A stretch of DNA of 5,721 bases from positions 1-5,721 of the forward strand of contig JANLXF010000179.1 in the NCBI GenBank assembly GCA_031364965.1, given 5' to 3'. Below are positions 1 to 5,721 of this stretch, one piece after another; within the stretch, counting starts at the first letter, position 1; every line of letters starts with the position of its first letter. The position numbers and the translations under genes were made by a program. The notes beneath the pieces were generated by a model that saw only the letters and a list, made by a program, of their open reading frames with translations, did not search any database and was not told the DNA's origin. This DNA comes from JAOUEA01 sp031364965. Its GTDB lineage: Bacteria > Actinomycetota > UBA4738 > HRBIN12.

Positions 1-1278
1 GCCCTCGCCGAGCTGTTCCTCCGTGATGCACAGAGGTGGGTTCGTCATCACATGGTTGAACCGCACCATCGTGAAGAGGCCACGGTCCAGCAGCGCGCGG
101 TTCACCTTCTGCATCGTCTCGTTCAAGACGTTGAACGGTGAAAGCGGCTCCATCGTCTCGCGGTCCTTCACCAGCTCGAGCACGCCGAACAGGCCGAGGT
201 TGCGGACCCGGCCGACGCTCGGGTGCTTGCCGGCGAGCTCGACGTGGTGGCGCGCCATCACCTCGCCCATCCGCTTCGCGTTCCCCACCAGGTCGTCCTG
301 CTCCATGACCTCGATCGCGGCGAGCGCCGCGGCGCAGCTCAGCGGGTGCAAGTTGTAGGTGAGTCCGCCCCAGAAGACGTGCTCGTCGAAGAACGACGCG
401 ATCGCCGGGCTGATCGCGAGTGCGCCGAGCGGCAGGTACGACGACGTGAGCCCCTTCGCCGTCGACATCAGATCGGGCACGACGTCCCAGTGGTCGACGG
501 CGAACCATTCGCCGGTACGCCCGAACCCGCACATCACCTCGTCGGCGATCATGACGATCCCGAACTCGGTGCACAGGTCGCGCACGCCCCGCAGGTACCC
601 GTCGGGCGGGATCAAGATCCCGTTCGTGCCGGTGACGGTCTCCAGGATGAACGCCGCGATCGTCTCGGGCCCTTCGAGCTCGATCGTCTCGCGGAGCGCC
701 GCGAGCGAGGCCTCCGCGTCCTCGGTCCCTCGCACGGTGCCGTGGTAGGGGTCGAGCACGCGCACCACACCCGGCATCGGCGGGTTCTCGTTCGCCCAGC
801 GGCGCGGGTCACCGGTGAGGTTGATCGTCGCGTACGTGGCGCCGTGGTAACTCCGGTAGCGCGTCAGGATCTTCGTGCGGCCCGTGAACGCCTTGGCGAT
901 GCGGATCGCGTTCTCGTTCGCCTCGGCGCCGCCCAGGGTGAAGAACGATTTCTCGAGGTCGCCGGGCCACAGCGAGGCGAGCTTCTCGCCCAGCCGAGCT
1001 CGCGTCTCGAACGCCATGAACGGCGAGATGTACGGGAGCGTCTCGCCCTGCTTCGCGATCGCGTCGATCACACGCTTGTCGCCGTGACCGATGTTCACCC
1101 CCATCAGCTGCGAGTTGAAGTCCAGGTAGCGGGTGCCGTCGGTCGTGTAGAAGTACACGCCCTCGGCGCGCTCCACCGGCAGCGGCATCACCTTCGCCTG
1201 CGCCTGCCAGTCGTACAGGGTGTAACGCTTCGAGAGGTCGGTGATCTCCTGGGCTGTGAGCGGCGTGCGTTCGGTCAT
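1..1278 (-). CDS. Class III (omega) PLP-dependent aminotransferase, C-terminus cut by window edge
   Basis: Cytoplasmic fold-type I PLP enzyme that moves an amino group, typically from an omega-amine or amino acid to pyruvate or 2-oxoglutarate. The reading frame is open for 426 codons from ATG at 1278 to the left edge; family members are usually 430-460 residues, so perhaps only 10-35 residues are missing. Visible motifs are LGGAEANEN (residues 115-123, cofactor phosphate loop), SYHG (143-146, aromatic residue that stacks on PLP), IADEVMCGFGRTG with Asp246 for the pyridine nitrogen, and STAKGL with the Schiff-base lysine at Lys275. All key residues are present, so it should be active. The N-terminal region and the segment around NSQLMGVNIGHG resemble taurine:pyruvate or taurine:2-oxoglutarate aminotransferases, but the substrate cannot be fixed. 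The start is supported by the family N-terminus and a weak GAAAGG site 10 nt upstream. It is transcribed divergently from the PhoX-like gene. The family call is firm; the substrate is open. Confidence 0.93.
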   Translation of the reverse strand, partial: MTERTPLTAQEITDLSKRYTLYDWQAQAKVMPLPVERAEGVYFYTTDGTRYLDFNSQLMGVNIGHGDKRVIDAIAKQGETLPYISPFMAFETRARLGEKLASLWPGDLEKSFFTLGGAEANENAIRIAKAFTGRTKILTRYRSYHGATYATINLTGDPRRWANENPPMPGVVRVLDPYHGTVRGTEDAEASLAALRETIELEGPETIAAFILETVTGTNGILIPPDGYLRGVRDLCTEFGIVMIADEVMCGFGRTGEWFAVDHWDVVPDLMSTAKGLTSSYLPLGALAISPAIASFFDEHVFWGGLTYNLHPLSCAAALAAIEVMEQDDLVGNAKRMGEVMARHHVELAGKHPSVGRVRNLGLFGVLELVKDRETMEPLSPFNVLNETMQKVNRALLDRGLFTMVRFNHVMTNPPLCITEEQLGEG

Positions 1279-1288
1279 GGCGATGCGC

Positions 1289-1294
1289 CTTTCG
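1289..1294 (-). promoter_or_regulatory. Weak ribosome binding site of the aminotransferase gene
   Basis: GAAAGG on the minus strand lies 10 nt upstream of the ATG at 1278. It is only a partial Shine-Dalgarno match, but no in-frame ATG or GTG lies close upstream, so it supports the chosen start. Confidence 0.4.
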
Positions 1295-1349
1295 ATGGCT
1301 CGACGTCGACCCCTCGATATTCCCAGATGGGCACGCGGACCCGGTCGAT

Positions 1350-1379
1350 TTGCTCGCCGGCATCGAACGGGCCTACGCT
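1350..1379 (+). promoter_or_regulatory. Possible sigma70-type promoter for the PhoX-like gene
   Basis: TTGCTC (1350-1355) and TACGCT (1374-1379) are separated by 18 nt and lie 28 nt upstream of the ATG at 1408. The TTG start of the -35 box and the TAnnnT form of the -10 box fit actinobacterial housekeeping promoters, but each hexamer matches the E. coli consensus at only three of six positions. It is placed as expected for a gene with a short leader. Such weak matches arise often by chance, so this is a candidate only. Confidence 0.28.
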
Positions 1380-1396
1380 TCGCGAACCGCGCCTGT

Positions 1397-1402
1397 GGAG
1401 GG
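1397..1402 (+). promoter_or_regulatory. Strong ribosome binding site that fixes the PhoX-like start
   Basis: GGAGGG lies 5 nt upstream of the ATG at 1408 and is a near-perfect Shine-Dalgarno sequence. It is followed at once by a signal peptide. This decides the start: the same frame stays open back to position 223, antisense to the aminotransferase, but that extension is not coding. Confidence 0.8.
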
Positions 1403-1407
1403 ACGAG

Positions 1408-2784
1408 ATGAAACGACGCACCGCATCGATCGCCACCGTCTTCGCGCTCGCAGCCATGCTGCCGGGAACGTCGGGCGCCCGGCCCGTGCACCCCGACGCG
1501 CCCTTCATCACCTCCGAGCCGCCGATGATCGTGGCGCTCCAGCCCGGAGTCGATATCACCCCGATCATGAACGCCGGAGAGTTGATCGGCGGCAGGCTCG
1601 GCGGCTTCCAGTTCACCGGCGTCCCCGACGGGATCGGCGCGTATCAGAGCTCGGCGAGCCGGCTCGAGGTCTTCGTGAACCACGAGCTCTCGTACCGCTA
1701 CGGCGACCCCGCGTGGTCCCGCGTGTCGCACCTGTCGCTCAACCTGCAGGGCCAGGTCGTGGCCGCGAGCTATGCGGTCGACGGCACCGAGGGTTACGAG
1801 TACTTCTGCTCCGCCACGATGGACACGATCGCCGGCGTCCCCTGGTACTTCGCCGGCGAGGAGTGGATCGCCTCGCCCAAGGGTGGGATGTCGATCGCCA
1901 TCAACGCGGTGACGGGCCAGGTGATCGAGACGCCGCAGTTCGGCGCGCTGAACCACGAGAACGTCGCGCCGGTCAAGGGGCTCAGCCAGGCCGTGATGTA
2001 CCTGTCGGAGGACTCGTTCCGGGTTCGTTCGCAGGCCTACAGCTACTTCTCCGACACCTTCACGCACGCCCTGCGGGGCAAGGGGGCCTTCGCGGTCTGG
2101 GTGCCCAACGACCAAGGAGATGGCGACCCGTCGGCGAACGACATCGACAAGGGCGAGGTCCTCGACGGTCGGTTCGTGACGATCCCCCACGTCGAGCGGT
2201 TCGACGGGCTGCAGCTCAACGAGGTGGCCGAATCGATGGGATCGTTCAACTTCGTGCGGATCGAGGACGCCGCGCCCGACCCCACGAACCCCGGCGTCGT
2301 CTACCTCTCCGACACCGGTGCGAACAAGGCCGACACGAAGCACGGTCGCGTCTACCGGCTCACCTACGACCCGGTGCACCCGCGGCGGGCATCGCTCGAA
2401 GTCGTCCTCGATGGCGACAACGGCGACGACATCGTGAACCCGGACAATCTGGGGATCAGCGACCAGGCCCTCGTGATCCAGGAGGATCGCAACGACACCT
2501 CCTCGGGCTACGCGAGGATCCAGGTGTACGACCTCGCGACGGAGTCCCTGACGGCCGTGGCGCAGCTCGACCCGTCCGATGTCGCGATCGCCCGCGGTGG
2601 CGGCCCCGGCGTCTGGGAGTCCAGCGGTGCGGTCGACGTGAGCGACTTCTTCGGGGCTGGCTACTGGCTGCTGGACGTGCAGGCGCACAAGACCAAGGTT
2701 CGCCAACAGGGGATCGACCTGCGGGTCGACTCCGCCGTCGGCCAGCGCGGGCAGCTGCTGCTGGTCTACATCCCGGGCACGTAG
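1408..2784 (+). CDS. Secreted DUF839 / PhoX-like protein
   Basis: A 458-residue exported protein of the DUF839 (PhoX alkaline phosphatase-like) beta-propeller family. Residues 1-24 form a signal peptide: basic MKRR start, hydrophobic ASIATVFALAAML core, likely cleavage after SGA (Ala24). The RR pair hints at Tat, but the motif is poor, so Sec is equally possible. Family landmarks in order are GVPDGIGAY (71-79), VNHELS (90-95), ALNHENV (180-186), YLSEDS (198-203), NPDNLGIS (344-351), IQEDRND (357-363) and WESSGAVDVSDFFG (403-416) followed by WLLDVQAHK (420-428). The paired NHE motifs and the EDS and QED acidic sites are where PhoX proteins place metal ligands. The only cysteine is Cys134, after the first NHE; the iron-binding cysteine I recall in characterised PhoX lies before it, so phosphatase activity is uncertain. 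Likely roles are an extracytoplasmic phosphomonoesterase or a related calcium-binding propeller. It is divergent from the aminotransferase and convergent with the amidohydrolase, so it forms its own unit. Confidence 0.88.
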   Translation: MKRRTASIATVFALAAMLPGTSGARPVHPDAPFITSEPPMIVALQPGVDITPIMNAGELIGGRLGGFQFTGVPDGIGAYQSSASRLEVFVNHELSYRYGDPAWSRVSHLSLNLQGQVVAASYAVDGTEGYEYFCSATMDTIAGVPWYFAGEEWIASPKGGMSIAINAVTGQVIETPQFGALNHENVAPVKGLSQAVMYLSEDSFRVRSQAYSYFSDTFTHALRGKGAFAVWVPNDQGDGDPSANDIDKGEVLDGRFVTIPHVERFDGLQLNEVAESMGSFNFVRIEDAAPDPTNPGVVYLSDTGANKADTKHGRVYRLTYDPVHPRRASLEVVLDGDNGDDIVNPDNLGISDQALVIQEDRNDTSSGYARIQVYDLATESLTAVAQLDPSDVAIARGGGPGVWESSGAVDVSDFFGAGYWLLDVQAHKTKVRQQGIDLRVDSAVGQRGQLLLVYIPGT

Positions 2785-2801
2785 GCCAGGCGGTCAGGCA
2801 G

Positions 2802-2832
2802 GGAGGTTCGGTCCTCCGGGCTCAGTCCCCGG
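2802..2832. terminator. Small hairpins in the convergent spacer, possible weak bidirectional terminator
   Basis: Two overlapping, mutually exclusive stems lie at and just past the end of the 37-bp spacer between converging stop codons. GGAGG (2802-2806) pairs with CCTCC (2813-2817) around the loop TTCGGT. CCGGG (2816-2820) pairs with CCCGG (2828-2832) around a 7-nt loop and runs into the amidohydrolase stop region. Neither has a U tract on either strand, and five-base stems are common in such GC-rich DNA. The location is right for a terminator; the structure is weak. Confidence 0.25.
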
Positions 2833-4075
2833 TCAGGTCCTTCACGACCTGGCCGCCCTTCATCACGAAGGCGACGTGCTCGAGCGTCGAGATGTCCTCG
2901 AGCGGGTCGCCCGCCACCGCCACGAGGTCCGCGAACTTCCCGGGCTCGATCGAGCCGAGGTCGTCGGATGCCCTGAGCAGCTCGGCGCTCACGGTCGTCG
3001 CGCTGCGGATCGCCTGCATCGGCGTCATGCCGTGCCGGACCATGTAAGCGAACTGCCGGGCCACGTCTCGGTGCGGGTACACGCCGCTGTCGGTGCCGTA
3101 GGCGATCTTCACGCCGGCCTTCACCGCCTTCGCGAAGCCCTCGCGCTGCGCGTCGGTCGTCTCGCGGTTCTTCCGCAGGGAGTTCGGTGACCAACCCGCC
3201 CGGGTCCCCTCCTCCTCGATCCAGTCGCCGCAGTAGATGTCGGCCACGAGGTAGGTGCCGTGCTCGGCCATCAGCGCGATGCACTCGTCATCCATCAGCG
3301 AGCCGTGCTCGATCGAGCCGACCCCCGCGCGCACCGCGCGTTTGATCCCCTCCGCGCCATGCGCGTGCGCGGCCACGTACGTGTCGTAGAGCGCGGCCTC
3401 CTCGACCGCGGCACGGATCTCGTCCTCGCTGAACTCCGGCGCGCCCGGGTTCGTGCCCTCGGTCAGGATCGCCCCGGTCGCGATCACCTTGATCTGCGCC
3501 GCCCCACGATGGAGGATCTCGCGCACCACCTTGCGGACCTCGTCGGGTGAGTTCGCCACGCCGAACCGCAGGTCGCGCGGTAGCCGTTCGTCGACGTCGA
3601 CTGCCAGGCCGGGGATGTCGCCGCCGCCGGTCGACGACGTGACGTAGGCACCGGCGCAGAACATGCGCGGACCGGGCGTCCAGCCGGCGTCGATCGCGTC
3701 GCGGAGCGCGATGTCGACGAACGCGCGGAAGGTCCCCACGTCGCGGACCGTCGTGAAGCCGGCCATCAGCGTGTCGCGCGCGTTGCGGACACCCGCCATC
3801 GCTTCTTGGGCGGGGCTCCGCACCACGAGCGCCGCATACGTCTCGTTCCCGTCGACGTCGCCGATCATGTGCGCGTGCATGTCCATCAGTCCGGGCACGA
3901 CCGTATAGCCGCTGAGGTCGATCACCCGGTCGCCCTCCCGTGGGGGCGAGCCGTCGTCGGACTCGACGGACACGACCCGGTCGCCCTCGATCGTGAGCGT
4001 GAGGTCGGTCAGCATCCGCTCCCCCACGACGTCCACGAGCCGCCCGGCCTTCACGATGGTGCGCGACGTCTCCAT
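2822..4075 (-). CDS. Metal-dependent amidohydrolase, imidazolonepropionase/prolidase-like
   Basis: A 417-residue cytoplasmic enzyme of the amidohydrolase superfamily, in the branch with imidazolonepropionase-related proteins and bacterial Xaa-Pro/Xaa-Arg dipeptidases. It would hydrolyse an amide, cyclic amide or short peptide. The N-terminal beta-sandwich (IVKAGRLVDVVGE, then LTIEGDRVVSVE) precedes VVPGLMDMHAH with metal ligands His67 and His69. Lys196 in IKVIATGA is the expected carboxylated bridging lysine. HAHG (His237/His239), SIEHGS (His257) and GTDSG (Asp329) complete a full binuclear site. The C-terminal IEPGKFADLVAVAGDPL is the usual return to the small domain. There is no signal peptide. 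ATG at 4075 fits the family N-terminus, although no Shine-Dalgarno sequence precedes it and the frame stays open to 4294 inside the MBL gene. It lies 17 nt after the MBL stop codon and is the last gene of the operon. The superfamily is certain; the substrate is not. Confidence 0.93.
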   Translation of the reverse strand: METSRTIVKAGRLVDVVGERMLTDLTLTIEGDRVVSVESDDGSPPREGDRVIDLSGYTVVPGLMDMHAHMIGDVDGNETYAALVVRSPAQEAMAGVRNARDTLMAGFTTVRDVGTFRAFVDIALRDAIDAGWTPGPRMFCAGAYVTSSTGGGDIPGLAVDVDERLPRDLRFGVANSPDEVRKVVREILHRGAAQIKVIATGAILTEGTNPGAPEFSEDEIRAAVEEAALYDTYVAAHAHGAEGIKRAVRAGVGSIEHGSLMDDECIALMAEHGTYLVADIYCGDWIEEEGTRAGWSPNSLRKNRETTDAQREGFAKAVKAGVKIAYGTDSGVYPHRDVARQFAYMVRHGMTPMQAIRSATTVSAELLRASDDLGSIEPGKFADLVAVAGDPLEDISTLEHVAFVMKGGQVVKDLTGD

Positions 4076-4092
4076 CGCCGGAGGATAGTCCG

Positions 4093-4854
4093 TTACGGGG
4101 GGGTCGACGACGCCGCGAGGGCACGCAGCTCGTGGCCGTCGAACACGCGGCCGTGGCCGCCGCAGACCCGCGACGCCGGCACGTCGGCGAGACGCGTCAG
4201 CGACGTACGGAAGGCCGCCTCGTCGTCCCACGACATCAGGTCGTCGACGTACGCGGCGTCGCCCGTGAACAGCGTCCCGGTGGCCGGCTCCCACAGCGCG
4301 ATCGACCCGACCGTGTGTCCCGGGACGTGGAGCACGTCGAACCGGCGGTCGCCCAGGTCCACGACGTCTCCCTCACCGAGGAACGCCGTGGGCTCAGCGC
4401 CCGGCGTGACCCACGCCTCGAGGTCGAACCCCTCCGACGGGACGGCGCTGACCGCCACGTCGGGCACCGGGTAGCCGTAGTGCGCGAAGATTTCGGCGGT
4501 TCCTTCGGCGAACCGCTCGCGCAGGAGCCGGAGCGGGAAGGGCACGCGCACGTCGTCGGCGTCGTCGGCATGGCACCGGCGGTCGACGAACTCGCGCAGG
4601 CCGCCCGTGTGGTCGAAGTGCCCGTGCGTGGCCACCGCGACGATCGGGCGGCCCTGGGTCAACGGCGCCACGAATGGCAACAGCGAGCCCACGCCGTTGC
4701 CCGCGTCGACCACGAGGTCGGCGTCACGGCCGCGCACGTGCCATACGTTCGAGACGAGGAGCGGGTCGATGTACGGCTCGACGAGCAGCGTCAGACCGTC
4801 GGCGACCTCCTCGGCCCGGAACCACGCGTCCGCGACCGGCAGCTCGCCGGTCAC
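4093..4854 (-). CDS. MBL-fold metallo-hydrolase (glyoxalase II-like)
   Basis: A 253-residue cytoplasmic hydrolase with the metallo-beta-lactamase fold, closest in style to the glyoxalase II / general MBL hydrolases (COG0491 type) rather than true beta-lactamases, as it has no signal peptide. The signature THGHFDH gives His77, His79, Asp81 and His82. VPGHTVGS supplies His180, FTGDAAY the bridging Asp199, and GGHGRVF near the C-terminus His234. All seven ligands of a binuclear zinc or iron site are present, so it is predicted active. Thioesters, lactones, phosphodiesters and similar bonds are all possible substrates. The start is GTG at 4854, within GTGA that also holds the decarboxylase stop (TGA, 4851-4853), with GAGG 7 nt upstream; this is a classic translationally coupled junction. 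The amidohydrolase follows 17 nt downstream. It probably acts on a product or intermediate shared with those enzymes, which is inference from position only. Confidence 0.92.
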   Translation of the reverse strand: MTGELPVADAWFRAEEVADGLTLLVEPYIDPLLVSNVWHVRGRDADLVVDAGNGVGSLLPFVAPLTQGRPIVAVATHGHFDHTGGLREFVDRRCHADDADDVRVPFPLRLLRERFAEGTAEIFAHYGYPVPDVAVSAVPSEGFDLEAWVTPGAEPTAFLGEGDVVDLGDRRFDVLHVPGHTVGSIALWEPATGTLFTGDAAYVDDLMSWDDEAAFRTSLTRLADVPASRVCGGHGRVFDGHELRALAASSTPP

Positions 4855-4865
4855 ACGCGCGCCTC
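4851..4865 (-). promoter_or_regulatory. Coupled stop/start junction with ribosome binding site
   Basis: The last bases of the decarboxylase gene carry GAGG (4862-4865) 7 nt before the GTG start of the MBL gene, and the GTG start overlaps the upstream TGA stop as GTGA. This fixes the unusual GTG start and implies that ribosomes finishing the decarboxylase reinitiate on the MBL gene. Confidence 0.7.
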
Positions 4866-5721
4866 GAAGCAGACCGCGGCGGCCGGCTCACGCAGGCAGT
4901 GCTCGCTCGTCATCGACGCGTTGTAGCTCCCCACCCCGATCGCCGCCACGATGTCGCCCTCGACCACCTCGGGGAACGGCAGGTCGACCGCGAACAGGTC
5001 GTCGCCCTCGTTGATGTGTCCCGTGATCGTGACCTCGTGCACCGGTTCGGCATCGGCCGCACGGCAAAGCAGGAGGTCCAGCAGCGACCCGTAGATGAAG
5101 TACTCGCACATCACGTTCCAGCCGGTGTCGAGCCCGACGAACGTGTGACCCTCGCGGGTCTCGACCGTGACGACCTCGGCCAGGTGGATCCCCGATTCCT
5201 TCACCAGGAAGTCGCCGGGCTCCGTGGCCACGACCACGCCGAGCGGCGCCAGGTGGCGTTCCAGGATGCCGGCCCACGCCGCGAGATCGAGCGGGCGGTC
5301 GCCCGCGCCCTGCGGCACCCCGAGCCCGCCGCCGGTGTTCACCTCGACGATCGGGCATCCTTCGCCCTGCAGGAACGCCACCATCTCGGCGCCCCGCCGC
5401 ACGGTCTCCTCGAAGTCGGGCAGCCCGTCGTCGAGGTAGCCGTCACCCACGTGGAAGTGCACGGTGTCCAGCGTGAGCCCGTGGCGTGCCGCGATCTCGA
5501 GCGCATCGGGAAGCTGTTCGGCGAAGATCCCGAACTTCGTGGGGCGCGGCCCGGTGTAGAGCGTCTCGCCGCCGCCCTCGCGGCTCGCGCCGATCCGCGG
5601 ATTCACACGGAGCCCGTGCGACGTGCCGGGCGCGAACCGCCCCACGCGGTCCAGCTGGGTCAGCAGGTCGACGTTCAGATGCACGCCCGCCTCCAGGATC
5701 CGCGCGAGGTCGCGATCGCTC
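4851..5721 (-). CDS. Fold-type III PLP decarboxylase (DapDC/ODC-like), N-terminus cut by window edge
   Basis: The C-terminal 290 codons of an alanine-racemase-fold, group IV PLP decarboxylase. The frame is open to the right edge; a GTG at 5684 is internal, because the residues before it (SDRDLARILEAG) continue the barrel. Visible parts are LRVNPRIG, the HFHVGDGY motif (about 5436-5459) matching HxHxGS, the phosphate-binding NTGGGLG (about 5321-5340), ATEPGDFLVKESG, and the C-terminal beta domain with GHINEGDDLFAVD, EGDIVAAIGVGSYNASM and SEHCLRE. The Schiff-base lysine should lie outside the window. Two signature positions differ from diaminopimelate decarboxylase: EPGR, whose Arg contacts substrate, is EPGD (5211-5222), and the Cys of the CESGD-type loop is Asn (5010-5012). 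It therefore probably decarboxylates another amino acid, or acts in another way on one, rather than making lysine. It is the first visible gene of the operon and overlaps the MBL gene by 4 nt. Confidence 0.88.
   Translation of the reverse strand, partial: SDRDLARILEAGVHLNVDLLTQLDRVGRFAPGTSHGLRVNPRIGASREGGGETLYTGPRPTKFGIFAEQLPDALEIAARHGLTLDTVHFHVGDGYLDDGLPDFEETVRRGAEMVAFLQGEGCPIVEVNTGGGLGVPQGAGDRPLDLAAWAGILERHLAPLGVVVATEPGDFLVKESGIHLAEVVTVETREGHTFVGLDTGWNVMCEYFIYGSLLDLLLCRAADAEPVHEVTITGHINEGDDLFAVDLPFPEVVEGDIVAAIGVGSYNASMTSEHCLREPAAAVCFEARV

Noticed and set aside
1..1278. Naming the aminotransferase tpa (taurine:pyruvate).
   Set aside because: The resemblance is at the family level only; class III aminotransferases change substrate easily and no taurine genes are visible.
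223..2784. An 853-codon plus-strand open frame covering the whole PhoX-like gene and most of the aminotransferase in antisense.
   Set aside because: The first 395 codons are Arg/Val/Glu-rich shadow sequence opposite a well-conserved aminotransferase. A strong GGAGGG site and a signal peptide place the real start at 1408.
1350..3047. A 565-codon plus-strand frame overlapping the PhoX-like gene.
   Set aside because: It is extremely Arg-rich, shows no family motifs and sits one frame off a clear coding region; this is typical of GC-rich shadow frames.
4076..4294. A 73-codon N-terminal extension of the amidohydrolase.
   Set aside because: It lies wholly out of frame inside the MBL gene, is Arg-rich and resembles no amidohydrolase N-terminus.
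4851..5684. A complete 277-residue decarboxylase starting at GTG 5684.
   Set aside because: The frame continues without a stop to the window edge, the added residues fit the barrel, and the PLP-binding lysine domain would be missing. The gene is cut by the window.
4851..5721. Assigning the symbol lysA to the decarboxylase.
   Set aside because: The EPGR arginine and the CESGD-type cysteine are not conserved, so diaminopimelate decarboxylase function is not supported.
1..5721. tRNA, rRNA, CRISPR array, insertion sequence, prophage or defence-system content.
   Set aside because: No cloverleaf-like segments, regularly spaced repeats, transposase motifs or terminal inverted repeats were seen; the window is almost entirely filled by five metabolic or secreted-enzyme genes.

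Overview
The window is a compact, very GC-rich bacterial segment (G+C clearly well above 60% by eye). Codons mostly end in G or C, GTG is used as a start, and genes are tightly packed. Together with the style of the protein families this suggests a high-GC actinobacterium (Actinomycetota). That assignment is inference; there is no rRNA or other marker gene here.

Layout from left to right. (1) The minus strand from the left edge to 1278 holds the first 426 codons of a class III (omega-type) PLP-dependent aminotransferase; its C-terminal end lies outside the window. (2) A 129-bp divergent intergenic region separates it from (3) a plus-strand gene (1408-2784) for a secreted 458-residue DUF839/PhoX-like protein with an N-terminal signal peptide. 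(4) A 37-bp convergent spacer with small hairpins separates that gene from (5) a minus-strand cluster read from right to left. The cluster consists of a fold-type III PLP decarboxylase related to diaminopimelate/ornithine decarboxylases (4851 to the right edge, N-terminus missing), an MBL-fold metallo-hydrolase (4093-4854, four-base GTGA overlap with the decarboxylase), and an imidazolonepropionase/prolidase-like amidohydrolase (2822-4075, 17 bp downstream of the MBL gene).

The three right-hand minus-strand genes look like one operon of cytoplasmic enzymes for small nitrogen-containing molecules: a PLP enzyme plus two metal-dependent hydrolases. The class III aminotransferase nearby would fit an amine or amino-acid route, but no specific pathway can be named from the sequence. 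The decarboxylase lacks two signature residues of true diaminopimelate decarboxylase (EPGR is EPGD; the CESGD-type cysteine is Asn), so lysine biosynthesis is an unlikely role. Nearly all bases are coding, and I see no RNA genes, mobile elements, CRISPR arrays or phage genes. No clearly new system is evident. The most interesting content is the unassigned decarboxylase-MBL-amidohydrolase operon and the atypical PhoX-like protein.
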